In this document: one piece after another, positions 52,785-61,569 of the stretch
Numbering within the stretch: the stretch's first letter is position 1
Layout: the number at the start of each line of letters is the position of its first letter
Assembly (NCBI RefSeq): GCF_008704425.1
Contig: NZ_CP023696.1
Location: 6,302,501-6,366,500 of the forward strand
Source: Streptomyces fradiae ATCC 10745 = DSM 40063
GTDB lineage: Bacteria; Actinomycetota; Actinomycetes; Streptomycetales; Streptomycetaceae
Direction of reading: 5' to 3'
Length of the DNA: 64,000 nucleotides
Made by a program: the position numbers and the translations under genes
The notes under the pieces: generated by a model
The model's database searches: none
Told to the model about the DNA's origin: nothing
Seen by the model: the letters and a program-made list of their open reading frames with translations, nothing else

Positions 52785-53164
52785 GCTTCTCCCTTCGTGG
52801 CCTCCTCCGGGCACGGTAAGCGCGGCCCGCGCACCCGGCGATCACAGCGCGGCGAACGGGTGGCGGCCCGCCGGACGGGTGGCGCACGCCCCGGCGGGCG
52901 GGTGCCTCGGGGAAGGCCGTCACGTCGGCGGACGGGTGATCGTCCGTCCGGGTCCTTCCGCACGCGGCCCCTGACGAGCCGTGACCTGCGGGACCGTCAG
53001 CCGCGCCGCGCGCCGTCCGGGCGTGTCGCCTCACCGGGGTGGCGTAGGTGGCGCGAACCCGGAATGCGGCGGTCCGGATCTCCGGTGAGGGTGCGTCATG
53101 GAAGGCGCATCCGTCGATTTCCCGGAGCACCGCTTTGGGGGCGTCTTCCGCTGGAGGTTCAACG
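52785..53164. promoter_or_regulatory. Divergent promoter region, sortase / surface protein
   Basis: 380 bp, no gene seen. Contains the GGAGG site of the gene at 53165. No clear operator recognised. Confidence 0.4.
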
Positions 53165-53689
53165 ATGCGTGCTTCACGCGCCCTCGCGGTGGCCGCCACC
53201 GCATGCGCGGTGATCGGGTTCACGGCCCCGATCGCCGCCGCCACCGACCACGACAGCCACACGGGCACCGGCGGCAACGGCGGTATCGCTCCGACGAACG
53301 TCACGGTCTCCCCGACCCACGTGCACCAGGGCGGCGCCCTGGCGGTGAGCGTCACGGGCTGCTCCCGCGGCGGTGTCGTCACGTCCAACGCGTTCCCGAA
53401 GACGGCTCTCACGTACAACACCTCGGGCAACTCCGCCGCCTCGCCGCGGATCTACGACCACGCCACTCCGGGCCGCTACAACCTCGCGGTCCGCTGCACC
53501 GGCAGCTCGCGCGTCGCCACCGCCTCGTTCACCGTCATCCGCGGCCGCGGCACGGAGGGCGGCCTCGGCGGCTCCATGGCCCCCAGCTCCACCGAGATGG
53601 CCGTCGGCGCGTCGATGGTCGGCGCGGCGGCCCTGGGCGGCGCCGTGTTCGTCAACCGCCGGCGCCGCATGAGCGGCGGAAACGCCTGA
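53165..53689 (+). CDS. Secreted surface protein with C-terminal GGLGGS-TM-RRRR signal
   Basis: 174 residues from ATG 53165 (GGAGG seven bases upstream). Signal peptide to about residue 26. An Ig-like domain follows (NVTVSPTHVHQGGALAVSVTGC) with C66 and C111 likely paired. The C-terminus has the motif G132-G-L-G-G-S137, then a hydrophobic helix (MAVGASMVGAAALGGAVFV) and a basic tail NRRRR. This three-part end resembles a cell-wall sorting signal without LPXTG. Homologue: the convergent gene at 53846-54373. Confidence 0.82.
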   Translation: MRASRALAVAATACAVIGFTAPIAAATDHDSHTGTGGNGGIAPTNVTVSPTHVHQGGALAVSVTGCSRGGVVTSNAFPKTALTYNTSGNSAASPRIYDHATPGRYNLAVRCTGSSRVATASFTVIRGRGTEGGLGGSMAPSSTEMAVGASMVGAAALGGAVFVNRRRRMSGGNA

Positions 53690-53722
53690 CCGGCCGAACC
53701 TCCCGGTCGGCCGAGTACGCCG

Positions 53723-53757
53723 GTCGCCCCGGGTCCTGGCGCGGGACTCGGGGCGAC
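53723..53757. terminator. Bidirectional hairpin between the two surface-protein genes
   Basis: A 14-bp stem (53723-53736 with 53744-53757) with one G-U pair and a 7-nt loop between convergent genes. Confidence 0.8.
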
Positions 53758-53845
53758 GGGCGCTCTCGCCGCCGGTGTGCACGTACCACCGGCGGAGGAC
53801 GGCGGGGGAGCGGGGCGGGGGAACGGCGGTGTGGTGGGTGCGGGG

Positions 53846-54373
53846 TCAGTGGCGGCGGCCCGCGGCGGTGGACCGGCGGCGGACCACGAACACCGTGCCG
53901 GCGACCGCCGCGGCGACCAGGGAGCCGCCCGCGGCCAGCTCACCGGCGTCCCAGGTGCCGACGCTGCCGCCGAGACCGCCCCGGACGCCCGAGGGCGTGG
54001 TGGTGACGGTCGCCGTGCGGGTCACCGTCGGGACGGACGTCGAACTGGTCGTCGCGGACGCGATGGTGAGCTGGGCGGTGCCGGGCGAGCCCCCGGCGCA
54101 GGTGAAGGACACCGTGTAGGAGGCGCCCCGCCGGGCGTCCCAGTCGACGGTGGCCAGCGCGGAGCCGCCCGCCGGGATCGTCACGGTGTCGAAGACCCCG
54201 GACGCGGCCATGGCGGTGCCCGAGCAGCCGGGCGCGGCGAGCACCACCCGGCCGCCCGGGTTGACGGTCGAGGGGGAGACGGTGAAGGGGTCCACCGCGG
54301 CCGCGGGCGGCGCGGTGAGGGCGAGAGCCGCCGCTCCGAGCAGAGCGGCGGAAGCGGCACCTATCGCACGCAT
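53846..54373 (-). CDS. Secreted surface protein, paralogue with the same GGLGGS-TM-RRR end
   Basis: 175 residues from ATG 54373 (GGAGG upstream). Signal peptide to about residue 26, an Ig-like domain (FTVSPSTVNPGGRVVLAAPGC) with C50 and C92, a Thr/Ser-rich stretch (105-128), then G132-G-L-G-G-S137, a hydrophobic helix and RRRSTAAGRRH. Domain plan and motif position match the protein at 53165, so the two are paralogues. Likely anchored at the surface, perhaps by the class F sortase next door. Confidence 0.82.
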   Translation of the reverse strand: MRAIGAASAALLGAAALALTAPPAAAVDPFTVSPSTVNPGGRVVLAAPGCSGTAMAASGVFDTVTIPAGGSALATVDWDARRGASYTVSFTCAGGSPGTAQLTIASATTSSTSVPTVTRTATVTTTPSGVRGGLGGSVGTWDAGELAAGGSLVAAAVAGTVFVVRRRSTAAGRRH

Positions 54374-54538
54374 GGAATCAGTCCTCCGGTCCGAGGGGCA
54401 GGGGCGGAAACGGCTTCCGCGACGGTTGACGGACATGGCCCTCTATGACCGGAACGCTAGGAGCGCCCTACCACACCCGCGACCCCGGACGGGCGAACGG
54501 GGCATTCCCTCACCCGGTCGGTCCACCCACGGGCCCGC

Positions 54539-55303
54539 TCAGTCGCCGAGATGCGGGAAATGGTGCAGGAACGGCTCCGTCGTCGCCGACACGCCCCGCC
54601 CGAACGGCGCGTCGATGGACCAGATCAGGAACAGCAGGAAGGCGATCAGCGCGCTGTACAGGCCGGCGAGCAGCAACTCCCGGAACGTCCGGCGGATCTG
54701 GAGCGCGAAGATCAGGCCCACCGCGACCAGCGCCCCGGCGACCAGCCCGAACCAGACGACCCCCGGCATCGTCGCGCCCGCCGAGTCGGCCCGCAGGCCG
54801 CGCGCGTCGTCGGCCGCCGCCACCTGGTCCACCAGCGGCTGGTACGCCCCCGCCTCGTGCGCGTCGGCCGGACGGTACTCCGACACCGTGCGCCGTACCC
54901 GCCCGAGCAGTTCGTCGCCCCGCGGGGTCACCTCGCCCCGCTCGGCCATGGCCCGCCACTCGGGGCCGACCACGTGCCGCACGTACGCGTCGACGTCCGC
55001 GCCGATCCGCTCCCGCACGCCGGCGGGCCACACCTCGGAGCGCGCCACCACCTCGTGCAGCGCCTGCGCCTCCAGGCGGACGCTCTCCTGGGCGGCGCCG
55101 CGGCCCTCCCAGACACCGGCGATGGCCAGGCCGAGGACGATCGCGTAGACCACGCCGATCATCATCGTCATGTACTCCATGACGTCCGGTGTCTGCGTCG
55201 GGTCGTCGTCCTCGCCGACGCGGCGGTGGTTGATGACGACGATGGCCAGCACGACCGCGCAGGCGGCGGCCATCGCCAGGGTGAGGGCGAGCCATTGCGA
55301 CAT
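54539..55303 (-). CDS. DUF4239 membrane protein
   Basis: 254 residues from ATG 55303 (AAGGAG upstream). Two N-terminal helices (LALTLAMAAACAVVLAIVVI, MTMMIGVVYAIVLGLAIAGVWEG), a cytosolic or external helical middle, and two C-terminal helices (VVWFGLVAGALVAVGLIFAL, LLLAGLYSALIAFLLFLIW). The family is related to bestrophin-like proteins; function unknown. Confidence 0.88.
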   Translation of the reverse strand: MSQWLALTLAMAAACAVVLAIVVINHRRVGEDDDPTQTPDVMEYMTMMIGVVYAIVLGLAIAGVWEGRGAAQESVRLEAQALHEVVARSEVWPAGVRERIGADVDAYVRHVVGPEWRAMAERGEVTPRGDELLGRVRRTVSEYRPADAHEAGAYQPLVDQVAAADDARGLRADSAGATMPGVVWFGLVAGALVAVGLIFALQIRRTFRELLLAGLYSALIAFLLFLIWSIDAPFGRGVSATTEPFLHHFPHLGD

Positions 55304-55317
55304 GTGTCTCCTTGTCG

Positions 55318-55382
55318 GGTGTCGGGTGGCGGGTGGCGGTGCCGGTGCCGGCGCCGGTGCCGGTGTCGGCGGCGGTGCCGTG
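55318..55382. repeat. GGTGCC/GGTGTC hexanucleotide tandem repeat
   Basis: About ten degenerate hexamers lie between the start of the DUF4239 gene and the end of the next gene on the same strand. Confidence 0.7.
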
Positions 55383-55388
55383 CCCGGC

Positions 55389-56018
55389 TCAGCGGGAGCG
55401 CGGGCGCAGGACGGCCGCGGCGAACACGGCGGGTGCGGTGAGCAGCAGCATCAGCGACACCATCGACGGCCCCCGGCCGGCCTGCGAGCGCCGCACGCCC
55501 CGGTAGCCGGGCGGCGGCGGGACGGGCAGGGGGCCGGGCGCCGCGCTGTGCCACGGCCCGGGCGGACGGGGCGCGGGCGGCGCGGGCAGGGCGGGCGGCG
55601 GCGCGGGCGCCGCGGGGACGGAGGGCGGGGGGAGCGGTGGCAGGGGATCGGCCGGGCGGGCGGGGGGCACGGGCGCGGGCGCCGGGGAGGGCGGAGGGCC
55701 GGGTACCGGGGCGGGGGCGGGGGTCGCGGGCGGCGACGGCGCGGGCGACGGCGAGGGCACGGGGGCGGAGGTGGGGGAGGGGACGGGCGTGGAGGTGGGG
55801 GAGGGGGACGTCGATGGGGAGGGTGGCGGGGGCGGGGTGCAGCGGGCGCCGCCCGCGACGGCCACCGCGTCCGTACGCCCGCCGGGTCCGGTGGTGGCGT
55901 GGGCGCAGCTGTGCGCGGACGCCGGACCGGTCAGGGCGGGGGAGAGGAGGAGCGGCCATACGAGCGCGACGCTCGCCGACACCCGTAAGGCCAGGGATCC
56001 GTACACGCCGAGGAACAT
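55389..56018 (-). CDS. Proline-rich secreted protein with C-terminal membrane anchor
   Basis: 209 residues from ATG 56018. Signal peptide (MFLGVYGSLALRVSASVALV..., cleavage near 37). A short Cys-containing region (HSCAHATTG, GGARC) is followed by a long PSPTSTPVPSP / PAPAPVPGPP stalk (about 60-165) and a final membrane helix with a basic end (MVSLMLLLTAPAVFAAAVLRPRSR). Codon 11 is TTA (55986-55988), so expression should need bldA. The ribosome-binding site is weak. No family recognised. Confidence 0.6.
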   Translation of the reverse strand: MFLGVYGSLALRVSASVALVWPLLLSPALTGPASAHSCAHATTGPGGRTDAVAVAGGARCTPPPPPSPSTSPSPTSTPVPSPTSAPVPSPSPAPSPPATPAPAPVPGPPPSPAPAPVPPARPADPLPPLPPPSVPAAPAPPPALPAPPAPRPPGPWHSAAPGPLPVPPPPGYRGVRRSQAGRGPSMVSLMLLLTAPAVFAAAVLRPRSR

Positions 56019-56533
56019 GATCTGATCAACGACGGCCCGCCCGTGGAAGCGCGGGCAGTCCCCCGATGGCGGCACGCTCCGAACGCCCGTCCGGCCGCCG
56101 GTCCACCCGCCCGTCCGTCCGCCCGCCCCTGCTCCCGTCCGGGCCGGTCACCGCCGGCCGCCGTGTCCGACGGTGAGCCCGGGGGCCGGAGGGGTCCCGG
56201 ACCACCCGCCGCGAGGTCCGGGGCGTCACAGGGCTCACGTCAACGACGCGTGTTCGAAAGGGACTTGCCGCCTCACCGCACGGACGGGCGGTCGGCCGGG
56301 GCGCCGGGGTAGAGTGCCCCGCGCGCGACGCGGACCGGCCGGCGTCCCGTCAGGCCACCGGCGGCGGGCCGCCGCCGGACCGCCGGCCGGTCCGCGCACG
56401 TGCCGGTGGCCTGTGACGAAGAACGGATCGCATTTTTCCGTTTCCCCTCGCCCTCCCGGCGGGCGATCAGTAGCCTCGGCTCGAACACCGGCCCGCTTCA
56501 AGGCCGAACACCGTGGCGACTGTTGGAGATTCG
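56019..56533. promoter_or_regulatory. Divergent upstream region of the SAM methyltransferase gene
   Basis: 515 bp, no gene seen. It has several GC-rich inverted repeats near 56350-56400 and an AT-rich GCATTTTTCCGTTTCC stretch near 56430, likely part of the methyltransferase promoter. Confidence 0.4.
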
Positions 56534-57346
56534 ATGGACCGTCCCGCCTGGGCCCCGCCGGGCATCGACCTGTCGGTGCCGAGCGTGTCCCGCATCTACG
56601 ACTACTACCTGGGCGGCTCCCACAACTTCGAGGTCGACCGCGAGGCCGCGCGCAGGGCCATGGAGTTCCTGCCGGGCCTCCCCAAGATCATGCAGGCGAA
56701 CCGGGCCTTCATGCGCCGCGCCGTCCGCCACGCCGTCGGCGAGGGCGTCACCCAGTTCCTCGACATCGGCTCCGGCATACCGACGTTCGGCAACGTCCAC
56801 GAGGTCGCCCGGCAGGCCGCCCCCGACGCCCGCGTCGTCTACGTCGACCACGACCCGGTCGCGGTCGCCCACAGCAAGGCCGTCCTCGACGGCGACGACC
56901 GCGCCGACATCGCCGCCGCGGACCTCCGCAAGCCGCACGACATCCTCAACAGCCCCGAGGTGGGCCGCCTCCTGGACCTGGACCGGCCCGTGGCGCTGCT
57001 CCTCGTCGCCGTCCTGCACTTCCTGGAGGACGCCGACCGGCCCTACGACGCGGTCGCCACCCTCCGCGACGCCCTGGCGCCCGGCAGCCTCCTGATCCTC
57101 ACCCACGCGTCGTTCGACGGCATCCCCGTCCCGCAGGAGCAGGCGGGCGGCACGGTCGGCGTCTACCGCGACATCAGGAACCCGCTGGTCATGCGCTCCC
57201 GCGACGAGGTCGCCCGGTTCTTCGACGGCCTGGCGATGGTCGAGCCCGGCCTCGTGTCGATGCCGCACTGGCGGCCCGACACCCCGCCCGAGCAGGAGGA
57301 TCCGTACGCCTTCTCGGGCTTCGCCGGGGTGGGGCGCAAGGGGTGA
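56534..57346 (+). CDS. SAM-dependent methyltransferase (DUF574 family)
   Basis: 270 residues from ATG 56534 (GGAG six bases upstream; an in-frame GTG at 56513 is possible). Family signature: VPSVSRIYDYYLGGSHNFEVDREAA, SAM loop FLDIGSGIPTFGNVHEVA, VVYVDHDPVAVAH. A large actinobacterial family without known substrate. The stop overlaps the start of the GGDEF-EAL gene (GTGA). Confidence 0.92.
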   Translation: MDRPAWAPPGIDLSVPSVSRIYDYYLGGSHNFEVDREAARRAMEFLPGLPKIMQANRAFMRRAVRHAVGEGVTQFLDIGSGIPTFGNVHEVARQAAPDARVVYVDHDPVAVAHSKAVLDGDDRADIAAADLRKPHDILNSPEVGRLLDLDRPVALLLVAVLHFLEDADRPYDAVATLRDALAPGSLLILTHASFDGIPVPQEQAGGTVGVYRDIRNPLVMRSRDEVARFFDGLAMVEPGLVSMPHWRPDTPPEQEDPYAFSGFAGVGRKG

Positions 57347-59511
57347 GCACGCCGGCGCAGGTGTCGGGTTCCACGGCGGAACCCGACGGCCTGGAGGACA
57401 GACTCCAGCGGTTCGCGACCATATGGAGCCGGGCCATCTTCCCCGTCACGGCGACGTCGATGACCCGCACCGAGTTCGAGCAGCACCTGCTGCCGCTCGC
57501 CGAGCGGCTCAGCGCCGCCCTGCGCGCCCGCCCCTTCGACGTGGCGCCCGCCCAGGCGGTGGGCGCCGCCCTGGTCGCCGCCCACTGCACGGACCCGGAC
57601 GCCCTGAGCCGCACGCTCGGCGTCGTCGACTCGTACCTGGTGCTCTACTGCGGCACCGGCGCGGACACGCCCGCCGACGACCTGCGGGCCCGCTGCGCCC
57701 GCCTCCAGCACGCCCTGGCCGCCGGGTTCGCGCGGGCCCTGCGCGAGCGGACCCTCAGCGAGCAGGAGGCCATCGCCCGGTCCGCGCTCGCCGCCCGCGC
57801 CTTCGCCGAACAGGCCCTGCACGCCACGGAGGCCCGCTTCCGCGCCGTCTTCGAGGACGCCGCCATCGGCATCGGCATCGCCGACCTCGACGGCAACGTC
57901 CTCGACGTCAACGGGGCGCTCACCCGCATGTTCGGCGGCCTGGAGCAGGTCGTGCGCGGCCGCAAGGTCACCGAGTGGGTCCACCCCGAGGACGCGCCGC
58001 ACGTCTGGAACCTGTACGGCGAGCTCGTCCGCGGCGAGCGCGACCACTTCCGCGTCGAGAAGCCGTTCTACCGCTCCGACGGCACCGTCCTGTGGACCAA
58101 CCTGACCGTCTCCCTGCTCCGCGACCCCGAGGGCCGCCCCCAGTACCAGCTCGCCCTCATGGAGGACACCACCGAGCGGCGGCTGCTCAACCTGCGCCTG
58201 CGCTACGAGGCCACCCACGACGCGCTCACCGGGCTGCCCAACCGCACCCTGTTCTCCGAGCGGCTGGAGAAGGCGCTCACGGCCGGCGAGGACAGCCGCT
58301 TCGGCCTGTGCTACCTCGACCTGGACGGCTTCAAGGCCATCAACGACAGTCTGGGCCACGCCGCGGGCGACCGGCTCCTCGTGGAGGTCGCCGACCGGCT
58401 GCAGACCTGCGCCACCGCGCCCGGCGAGATGGTCGCCCGGCTCGGCGGCGACGAGTTCGTCGCGCTCACCACCGGGCCCCGCGTCACCGAGCGGGACGCC
58501 GAGGAGCTGGCCGGCCGCATCCTGGCCGCCCTGTCCACCCCGATCAGCCTCGACGGACGGGAGATCACCGTGCGGGGCAGCATCGGCATCGTGGAGGGCC
58601 GCGCCGGCGAGCGCGGACCCGCCGACGTGCTGCGCAGCGCCGACATCACCATGTACCGGGCGAAGTCGGCGGGCGGCAACCGCTACGAGCGGGCCGACCC
58701 GGAGGCCGACGCCCGCGCCATCACCCGGCACGGCCTGACCACCGCCCTCCCGGCCGCCCTGGACCGGGGCGAGTTCTTCATCGAGTACCAGCCCCTCATC
58801 CACCTCGGCGACGGCACCGTGCACGGCGCCGAGGCCCTGGTCCGCTGGTGCCACCCGCAGCACGGGGTGCTCGGGCCCGACCGGTTCATCCCGCTCGCCG
58901 AGCACACCGGCCTGATCGTCCCGCTGGGCCGCTGGGTCCTGGACGAGGCGGTCCGGCAGGCCCGGTTCTGGAAGCACCGCCACGCCGACGGCGGCCCGCT
59001 GCGCATCAACGTCAACCTGTCGCCCACCCAGCTCCACCACCCCGGCCTCGTCGGCGACATCACCGACGTGCTGGACCGCTCGGGGCTCGCACCGGGCGCG
59101 CTGTGCCTGGAGGTCACCGAGTCCGCCCTCATCGGCGCCGACGAGGACCTGCTCAAGCCGCTGCGGCAGCTCGCCGAGATGGGCGTCGACATCGCGCTGG
59201 ACGACTTCGGCACCGGCTACTCGAACCTGGCCAACCTCCGCCGACTCCCGGTGAGCGTCCTCAAGCTCGACCGCTCGTTCACGCGGGGCATGCAGCAGCA
59301 CCCGGCCGACCCGGTCGACATGAAGATCGTGGAGGGCATCGTCTCGCTGGCGCACAGCCTCGAACTGGCCGTCACCGTCGAGGGCGTGGAGACCGCCGCG
59401 CAGGCCGAGCAACTGCGCGCCCTGGGCTGCGACACCGCCCAGGGGTGGTACTACGCCCGCCCCGGCGCCCCCGACCGCATCCACTCCCTGGTCCTCGCCG
59501 ACGCCGTCTGA
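57343..59511 (+). CDS. PAS-GGDEF-EAL bifunctional c-di-GMP enzyme
   Basis: 722 residues from GTG 57343, which overlaps the methyltransferase stop. A helical N-terminal region (1-155) resembles an RsbR-type or globin-like sensor. PAS (160-278), GGDEF (285-450; motif G368-G-D-E-F372 intact) and EAL (460-715; E497-A-L, NVNLSP, EVTES, DDFGTGYSNL and VEGVET intact) follow. Both synthesis and breakdown of c-di-GMP are therefore possible. No RxxD inhibitory site is seen before GGDEF. The plan matches streptomycete RmdA/CdgA-like proteins that time sporulation. Confidence 0.93.
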   Translation: MSTPAQVSGSTAEPDGLEDRLQRFATIWSRAIFPVTATSMTRTEFEQHLLPLAERLSAALRARPFDVAPAQAVGAALVAAHCTDPDALSRTLGVVDSYLVLYCGTGADTPADDLRARCARLQHALAAGFARALRERTLSEQEAIARSALAARAFAEQALHATEARFRAVFEDAAIGIGIADLDGNVLDVNGALTRMFGGLEQVVRGRKVTEWVHPEDAPHVWNLYGELVRGERDHFRVEKPFYRSDGTVLWTNLTVSLLRDPEGRPQYQLALMEDTTERRLLNLRLRYEATHDALTGLPNRTLFSERLEKALTAGEDSRFGLCYLDLDGFKAINDSLGHAAGDRLLVEVADRLQTCATAPGEMVARLGGDEFVALTTGPRVTERDAEELAGRILAALSTPISLDGREITVRGSIGIVEGRAGERGPADVLRSADITMYRAKSAGGNRYERADPEADARAITRHGLTTALPAALDRGEFFIEYQPLIHLGDGTVHGAEALVRWCHPQHGVLGPDRFIPLAEHTGLIVPLGRWVLDEAVRQARFWKHRHADGGPLRINVNLSPTQLHHPGLVGDITDVLDRSGLAPGALCLEVTESALIGADEDLLKPLRQLAEMGVDIALDDFGTGYSNLANLRRLPVSVLKLDRSFTRGMQQHPADPVDMKIVEGIVSLAHSLELAVTVEGVETAAQAEQLRALGCDTAQGWYYARPGAPDRIHSLVLADAV

Positions 59512-59559
59512 GGGCCCGGCCCGCCGCGCCGGTGCGGGGGCGGCGCCCCGGCCGGGCCC
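59512..59559. terminator. Possible terminator after the GGDEF-EAL gene
   Basis: GGGCCCGGCC and GGCCGGGCCC flank a 28-nt GC-rich loop immediately after the stop. Confidence 0.4.
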
Positions 59560-59904
59560 CGGCCCGCCGGGGTGAGGCCGCACACACCGCCCGTGCGGCC
59601 CGGGGGACCGGCGCTTCGGTGCCGGGGACGCGGGCGGCCCGCCTGCGGGGCGGGTACGGGGTGGCCGCGCGCGGGCCCGCACGGCCGCGGGCACCGGCGC
59701 GTGCGGCCCCGCTCGCACCGCCGCGTGCGCCGCCGCCCGTCACCGGATGCGGGCGCCCCTGTGGAATCGGCCACTCCGCTCCCTGTGGCCGAACGGTGAG
59801 GACCGGCGGGCACGAGGTTGATCCGCGCGTGCGACTGAGGGAAGGTGGGGGAATCCTGTCTTCCAGTGGAAGGTGATCGGCCCCGCGGCGCGGGGACCGG
59901 AGAT
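59560..59904. other. Intergenic region before the partner-switching operon
   Basis: No gene seen. The last 60 bases (GAGGGAAGGTGGGGGAATCC, CTTCCAGTGGAAGG) are less GC-rich and likely hold the operon promoter; TTCCAGTGGAA is a small palindrome. Confidence 0.4.
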
Positions 59905-61569
59905 ATGGAGAGTTGCGAAGGCCCCCCGCGCTCGGCGCAGGGCCTGATGTCGTCCGTGGGCGCCTCCTGGTTGAGGGCGCCCTACCCGGCCATGGTCGTG
60001 GACACCGCCGGAACCGTCGTGGAGGCGAACGCGCGGGCCGCCGCCCTGTTCCCCGGGGCGGTGCGCGGAGCGCGGCTCGCGGACGCGGCGCCCGACTGGC
60101 TCGTGCGGGGGCACCGGAGCACCGGCCCCGGCGCCGCGCGGCGGGCGGGACCGGCGGGGCCGGTCCGCGGACGCCACGGGACCCGGACCCTGGAGGCCCA
60201 CCCCACACCCGGCGAGGGCGGCCACACCGTGTGGTGGCTGGTCGACGACACCGACCGGTCGCAGGCCCAGGCGGCGCTCCGCAGCGAGCAGGAGCGCACC
60301 GCGTTCCTGGCGGACGCCTCCTCCCGGCTGCTGGCCTCCCTGAACACGGAGCGGTGCATGGAGGTGACGGTCGGCATGGCGGCCGAGCACCTGGCCGACG
60401 CCGCCGTCCTCGTGGCGCCCGGCGCGGGCCGGCGCCACCCGCTGGCGGTCGCCGCCGGCGGCACGGTCACGCACCGCACGGCGCGGATCGACCCGTCGGC
60501 CGTGCCCGGCCTGGCCGAGGCCCTGCAGGGCTTCCCGCCGGTCCCGTCGCGCTGGATCGACCCGGCGGCGCTGCCCGACTGGGCGGTGCCCGAGGCGCTG
60601 ACCGGCCCGGTCGGGTCGGTGGCGGTCACCCCGCTGCCGGGCCACGGCGTACCGGCCGGGGCGCTGATCCTGCTGCGGCGCGGCGACCACGCCGCCTTCG
60701 ACGCCTCGGAGGAGGTCTTCGCGCGGATCTTCGCCGCGCGGGCGGGCATCGCCCTGTCCGCCGCCCGCCTGTACACGGAGCAGAGCGGCATCACGGCCAC
60801 GCTCATGGCCGAGCTGCTGCCCCCGGCCCTGCGGCAGGTGCACGGGGTCGAGTACGCCGGCGGCTACCGCGCCTCCAAGGAGACCGAGCGCGTCGGCGGC
60901 GACTTCTACGACGTCCACCCCGGCGCCGGACCCGACGACGAGACCCTGGCGGTCCTGGGCGACGTGTGCGGCAAGGGACTCCAGGCCGCCGTGCTGACCG
61001 GCAAGATACGCAACACCCTGCAGGCGCTGCTGCCGCTGGCGGACGACCACGGCAGGCTGCTGTGCCTCCTCAACGGCGCCCTCCTCAGCAGCCACCACAC
61101 CCGCTTCGCCACCCTCGTCCTCGCCTCGGTGCGGCGCAGCGGCGGCGTCACCCACCTGCGGCTGACCAGCGCCGGCCACCCCGCCCCGCTGATCCTCCGC
61201 CAGGACGGCACGGTCGAGGAGGCCGACACGTCCGGCACCCTGGTCGGCGCGCTGCCCGACCTCCGGTCCACCACCGCCCACGTCGACCTCCAGCCCGGTG
61301 AGACCTGCCTGCTCTACACCGACGGCGTCACCGAGGCGAGGGGCGGCCCGCTGGGCGACGTCATGTGGGGCGACGAGCGCCTGCGGGACACGCTCGCGGA
61401 GTGCGCCGACATGCCCGCCGAAGCCGTCGTCGAGCACATCCAGCTCGCCGCCGCCACGTGGACCGGGGACCACCGCCAGGACGACGTCGCGGTCATGGCG
61501 ATCACCGCGCCCCGTACGACGCACCTGACAGCGGTGGACGGCCACACACGGGGCAGGTACACCGCATGA
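59905..61569 (+). CDS. PAS-GAF-SpoIIE (PP2C) phosphatase of a partner-switching operon
   Basis: 554 residues from ATG 59905 (CCGGAG upstream; in-frame ATG 59947 is an alternative). PAS (about 20-115), GAF (135-292), then a PP2C/SpoIIE domain (310-536) with metal ligands in GGDFYD (331-336), GDVCGKG (352-358) and DDVAVM. It should dephosphorylate a STAS anti-sigma antagonist, which is encoded two genes downstream. The stop overlaps the ATG of the B12-binding protein. Confidence 0.93.
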   Translation: MESCEGPPRSAQGLMSSVGASWLRAPYPAMVVDTAGTVVEANARAAALFPGAVRGARLADAAPDWLVRGHRSTGPGAARRAGPAGPVRGRHGTRTLEAHPTPGEGGHTVWWLVDDTDRSQAQAALRSEQERTAFLADASSRLLASLNTERCMEVTVGMAAEHLADAAVLVAPGAGRRHPLAVAAGGTVTHRTARIDPSAVPGLAEALQGFPPVPSRWIDPAALPDWAVPEALTGPVGSVAVTPLPGHGVPAGALILLRRGDHAAFDASEEVFARIFAARAGIALSAARLYTEQSGITATLMAELLPPALRQVHGVEYAGGYRASKETERVGGDFYDVHPGAGPDDETLAVLGDVCGKGLQAAVLTGKIRNTLQALLPLADDHGRLLCLLNGALLSSHHTRFATLVLASVRRSGGVTHLRLTSAGHPAPLILRQDGTVEEADTSGTLVGALPDLRSTTAHVDLQPGETCLLYTDGVTEARGGPLGDVMWGDERLRDTLAECADMPAEAVVEHIQLAAATWTGDHRQDDVAVMAITAPRTTHLTAVDGHTRGRYTA

